From positions 1,364,001 to 1,428,000 of the forward strand of contig NZ_CP011025.1 in the NCBI RefSeq assembly GCF_000238395.3: 64,000 bases of DNA, in the 5' to 3' direction. This stretch comes from Pseudoalteromonas arctica A 37-1-2. Lineage in GTDB: Bacteria; Pseudomonadota; Gammaproteobacteria; Enterobacterales; Alteromonadaceae. The notes under the pieces are model-generated. The model was not told the DNA's origin and made no database searches. It was given only the letters and a program-made list of their open reading frames with translations. Shown here piece after piece: positions 62,718 through 64,000 of the stretch. A program made the position numbers and the translations under genes. Position 1 is the stretch's first letter. The number at the start of each line of letters is the position of its first letter.

Positions 62718-64000
62718 TAATAATCAATACCCATTTTTTGTAATCGACGATAAAGAGCTTGTCGGCTTAAACCAAATTCACGGGCCACTTTGGCTATAAC
62801 ACCTTGATGAGCGCGCATTGCGTGTTCTATTTCCTGTTTGGTCGGTTCTGCTTTTGCTTCTTGTTGAGCAGTAACCGATGACGAAAGTGCAAAGTCATCG
62901 ACTGTAAGCGCACCTGTTGGTTTTAGTACCGCTACACGTTTACAAGCATTTTCTAGCTCTCGAACGTTACCTGGCCATTTATAATATTGAAGTGCTTGCT
63001 CTGTGTTTATAGTCAGCTCTCGGTGAGGTAAGAAGTGGCTAATGAGTGCTAAAACATCATCTTGCCTTTCGCTAAGGGCAGGCACATTGAGTTCAATTAC
63101 ATTAAGGCGATAATATAAGTCTTCCCTAAATCGACCTTGTTCAATTGCTTGTAGTAAGTTTTCGTTAGTAGCCGATATTACTCGCACATTTACTTTTTGT
63201 GTTTGTGTTGAGCCTAAACGTTCAAACTCGCCGGTTTGTACTACGCGTAGTAATTTTATTTGTCCTGAAAGTGGTAAATTACCAATTTCATCTAAAAATA
63301 ACGTACCGCCATCAGCTGCTTCAAAGCGACCAATACGTTGTTTAGTTATCCCCGTGTATGCGCCAGCTTCAGCGCCAAAAAGTTCGGCTTCTATAAGTTC
63401 TTGTGGTAGTGCGCCTGCGTTTACCTTAATAAAAGGTTGCGATACAAGTGGGGAGTTTTTTTGAATGATATGCGCAATGCACTCTTTACCACTCCCATTA
63501 GGGCCTGTAATTAATGCAGATATATCAGATTTAGCTACTTGTAGCGCCATAGTGACCAGTCGTTCCATAGCCGTGCTTTTAAATATTAGCCCGGCAAGGT
63601 CTGCGCTTTTAAATGTACCTTCACGCTCTTGTTGATGGCGATTATGTGTCGCCACTATTTTTTTAGCACTGCCTAGCTCTATTAAATTACTGATACAAAC
63701 TAGTAGTTTTGCATCATCCCAGGGTTTTGGTAAGTAATCGGCAGCACCTGCTTTTACAAGCTCAATGGCGGTGGCAAGTTCGGTCCAGGCTGTAATAAGT
63801 ATAATAGGGAGGTGTGGGTTTATTTCTCGTAGTTCATAAAACAACGTTTTACCTTCTTCGCCAGAGGTGGTGTCGCTGGTAAAGTTCATGTCTTGAATTA
63901 CAAGCTCAATTCGCTGATAGCGAACTATTTGCAGAGCATCAAACGGGTTTGTTGCAGTGACTACCGAAAAGTCGTGGATTTCGAGCAATAACGAAAGTGC
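62717..64000 (-). CDS. NtrC-type sigma-54 response regulator (5' end cut by window edge)
   Basis: At least 427 codons; the receiver domain begins beyond the right edge. Minus-strand codons read ALSLLLEIHDFSVV at 64000, so the DD pair is not visible. Seen: phospho-acceptor in LVIQDMNF, TAWTEL, K in YLPKPW, an AAA+ domain with GPNGSGKE Walker A, GTLFLDEIGNLPL Walker B, the sigma-54 loop GAYTGI (canonical GAFTGA) and a Fis-type helix-turn-helix VAREFGLSRQALYRRL at the end. Forms a two-component pair with the adjoining kinase. Confidence 0.93.
   Translation of the reverse strand, partial: ALSLLLEIHDFSVVTATNPFDALQIVRYQRIELVIQDMNFTSDTTSGEEGKTLFYELREINPHLPIILITAWTELATAIELVKAGAADYLPKPWDDAKLLVCISNLIELGSAKKIVATHNRHQQEREGTFKSADLAGLIFKSTAMERLVTMALQVAKSDISALITGPNGSGKECIAHIIQKNSPLVSQPFIKVNAGALPQELIEAELFGAEAGAYTGITKQRIGRFEAADGGTLFLDEIGNLPLSGQIKLLRVVQTGEFERLGSTQTQKVNVRVISATNENLLQAIEQGRFREDLYYRLNVIELNVPALSERQDDVLALISHFLPHRELTINTEQALQYYKWPGNVRELENACKRVAVLKPTGALTVDDFALSSSVTAQQEAKAEPTKQEIEHAMRAHQGVIAKVAREFGLSRQALYRRLQKMGIDY

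Overview
The window is chromosomal DNA from an AT-rich marine gammaproteobacterium, most likely Pseudoalteromonas or a close Alteromonadales relative. This is inferred from gene content and order: apt-dnaX-ybaB-recR followed by htpG and adk; pabB-nudL-sdaA; prkA-yeaH-spoVR; a DUF3450/TtpC-ExbB-ExbD-TonB-TPR cluster; a leucine dehydrogenase; and a palindromic intergenic element of a kind I associate with Pseudoalteromonas. Almost everything is housekeeping or regulatory. The only clear mobile gene is one IS110-family (IS1111-type) transposase. No rRNA, CRISPR array, prophage or replication origin was seen.

Layout. 1-5.3 kb: a YgjP-type metalloprotease, an ATAGGAAT x12 tandem repeat, two tRNA-Tyr genes, two small conserved proteins, a response regulator-diguanylate cyclase split by a frameshift at an A7 run, ychJ, a SulA-like protein with an array of TATACAGTA half-sites upstream, and a Sel1 protein. 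5.3-16.2 kb: purine permease, cysB, sdaA-nudL-pabB, class I fumarase, leucine dehydrogenase and a CAT-like acyltransferase. 16.3-26.1 kb: mtfA, an exported beta-propeller/amidohydrolase, a TetR regulator divergent from an HPP membrane protein, a Nif3-like protein, the IS element, a DUF218 protein and metR. 26.1-30.8 kb: a GAF-GGDEF-EAL protein, pyrC and a cold-shock gene. 30.8-38.3 kb: about 1.1 kb without genes, then the TonB-type energy-transduction operon, a lipoprotein and a DksA-like zinc-finger protein.

38.4-42.1 kb: dusC, then a copper-handling RiPP-type cluster. It has an exported precursor with sixteen EGKCG motifs, a DUF692 (MbnB/HvfB-like) enzyme, a DUF2063 (HvfC-like) partner and an overlooked 40-residue membrane ORF. 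A terminator-like hairpin separates the precursor from the enzymes. 42.3-52.2 kb: apt, dnaX with a well-formed internal -1 frameshift signal, ybaB, recR, a MITE-like palindrome, an MFS-PlsC fusion, a pseudouridine synthase, htpG behind a sigma-32-type promoter, and adk. 52.2-64 kb: an exported thiol peroxidase, a REC-CheC regulator paired with a PAS-GGDEF cyclase and ending in a 40-bp perfect palindrome, spoVR-yeaH-prkA, sodB, grxD, and an NtrY/NtrC-like two-component pair whose regulator runs off the right edge.

The most interesting items are the EGKCG precursor cluster, the IS1111-type element whose noncoding 3' end carries short matches to both chromosomal flanks (a candidate bridge/seek RNA), and two candidate -1 frameshift sites (dnaX and the REC-GGDEF gene).
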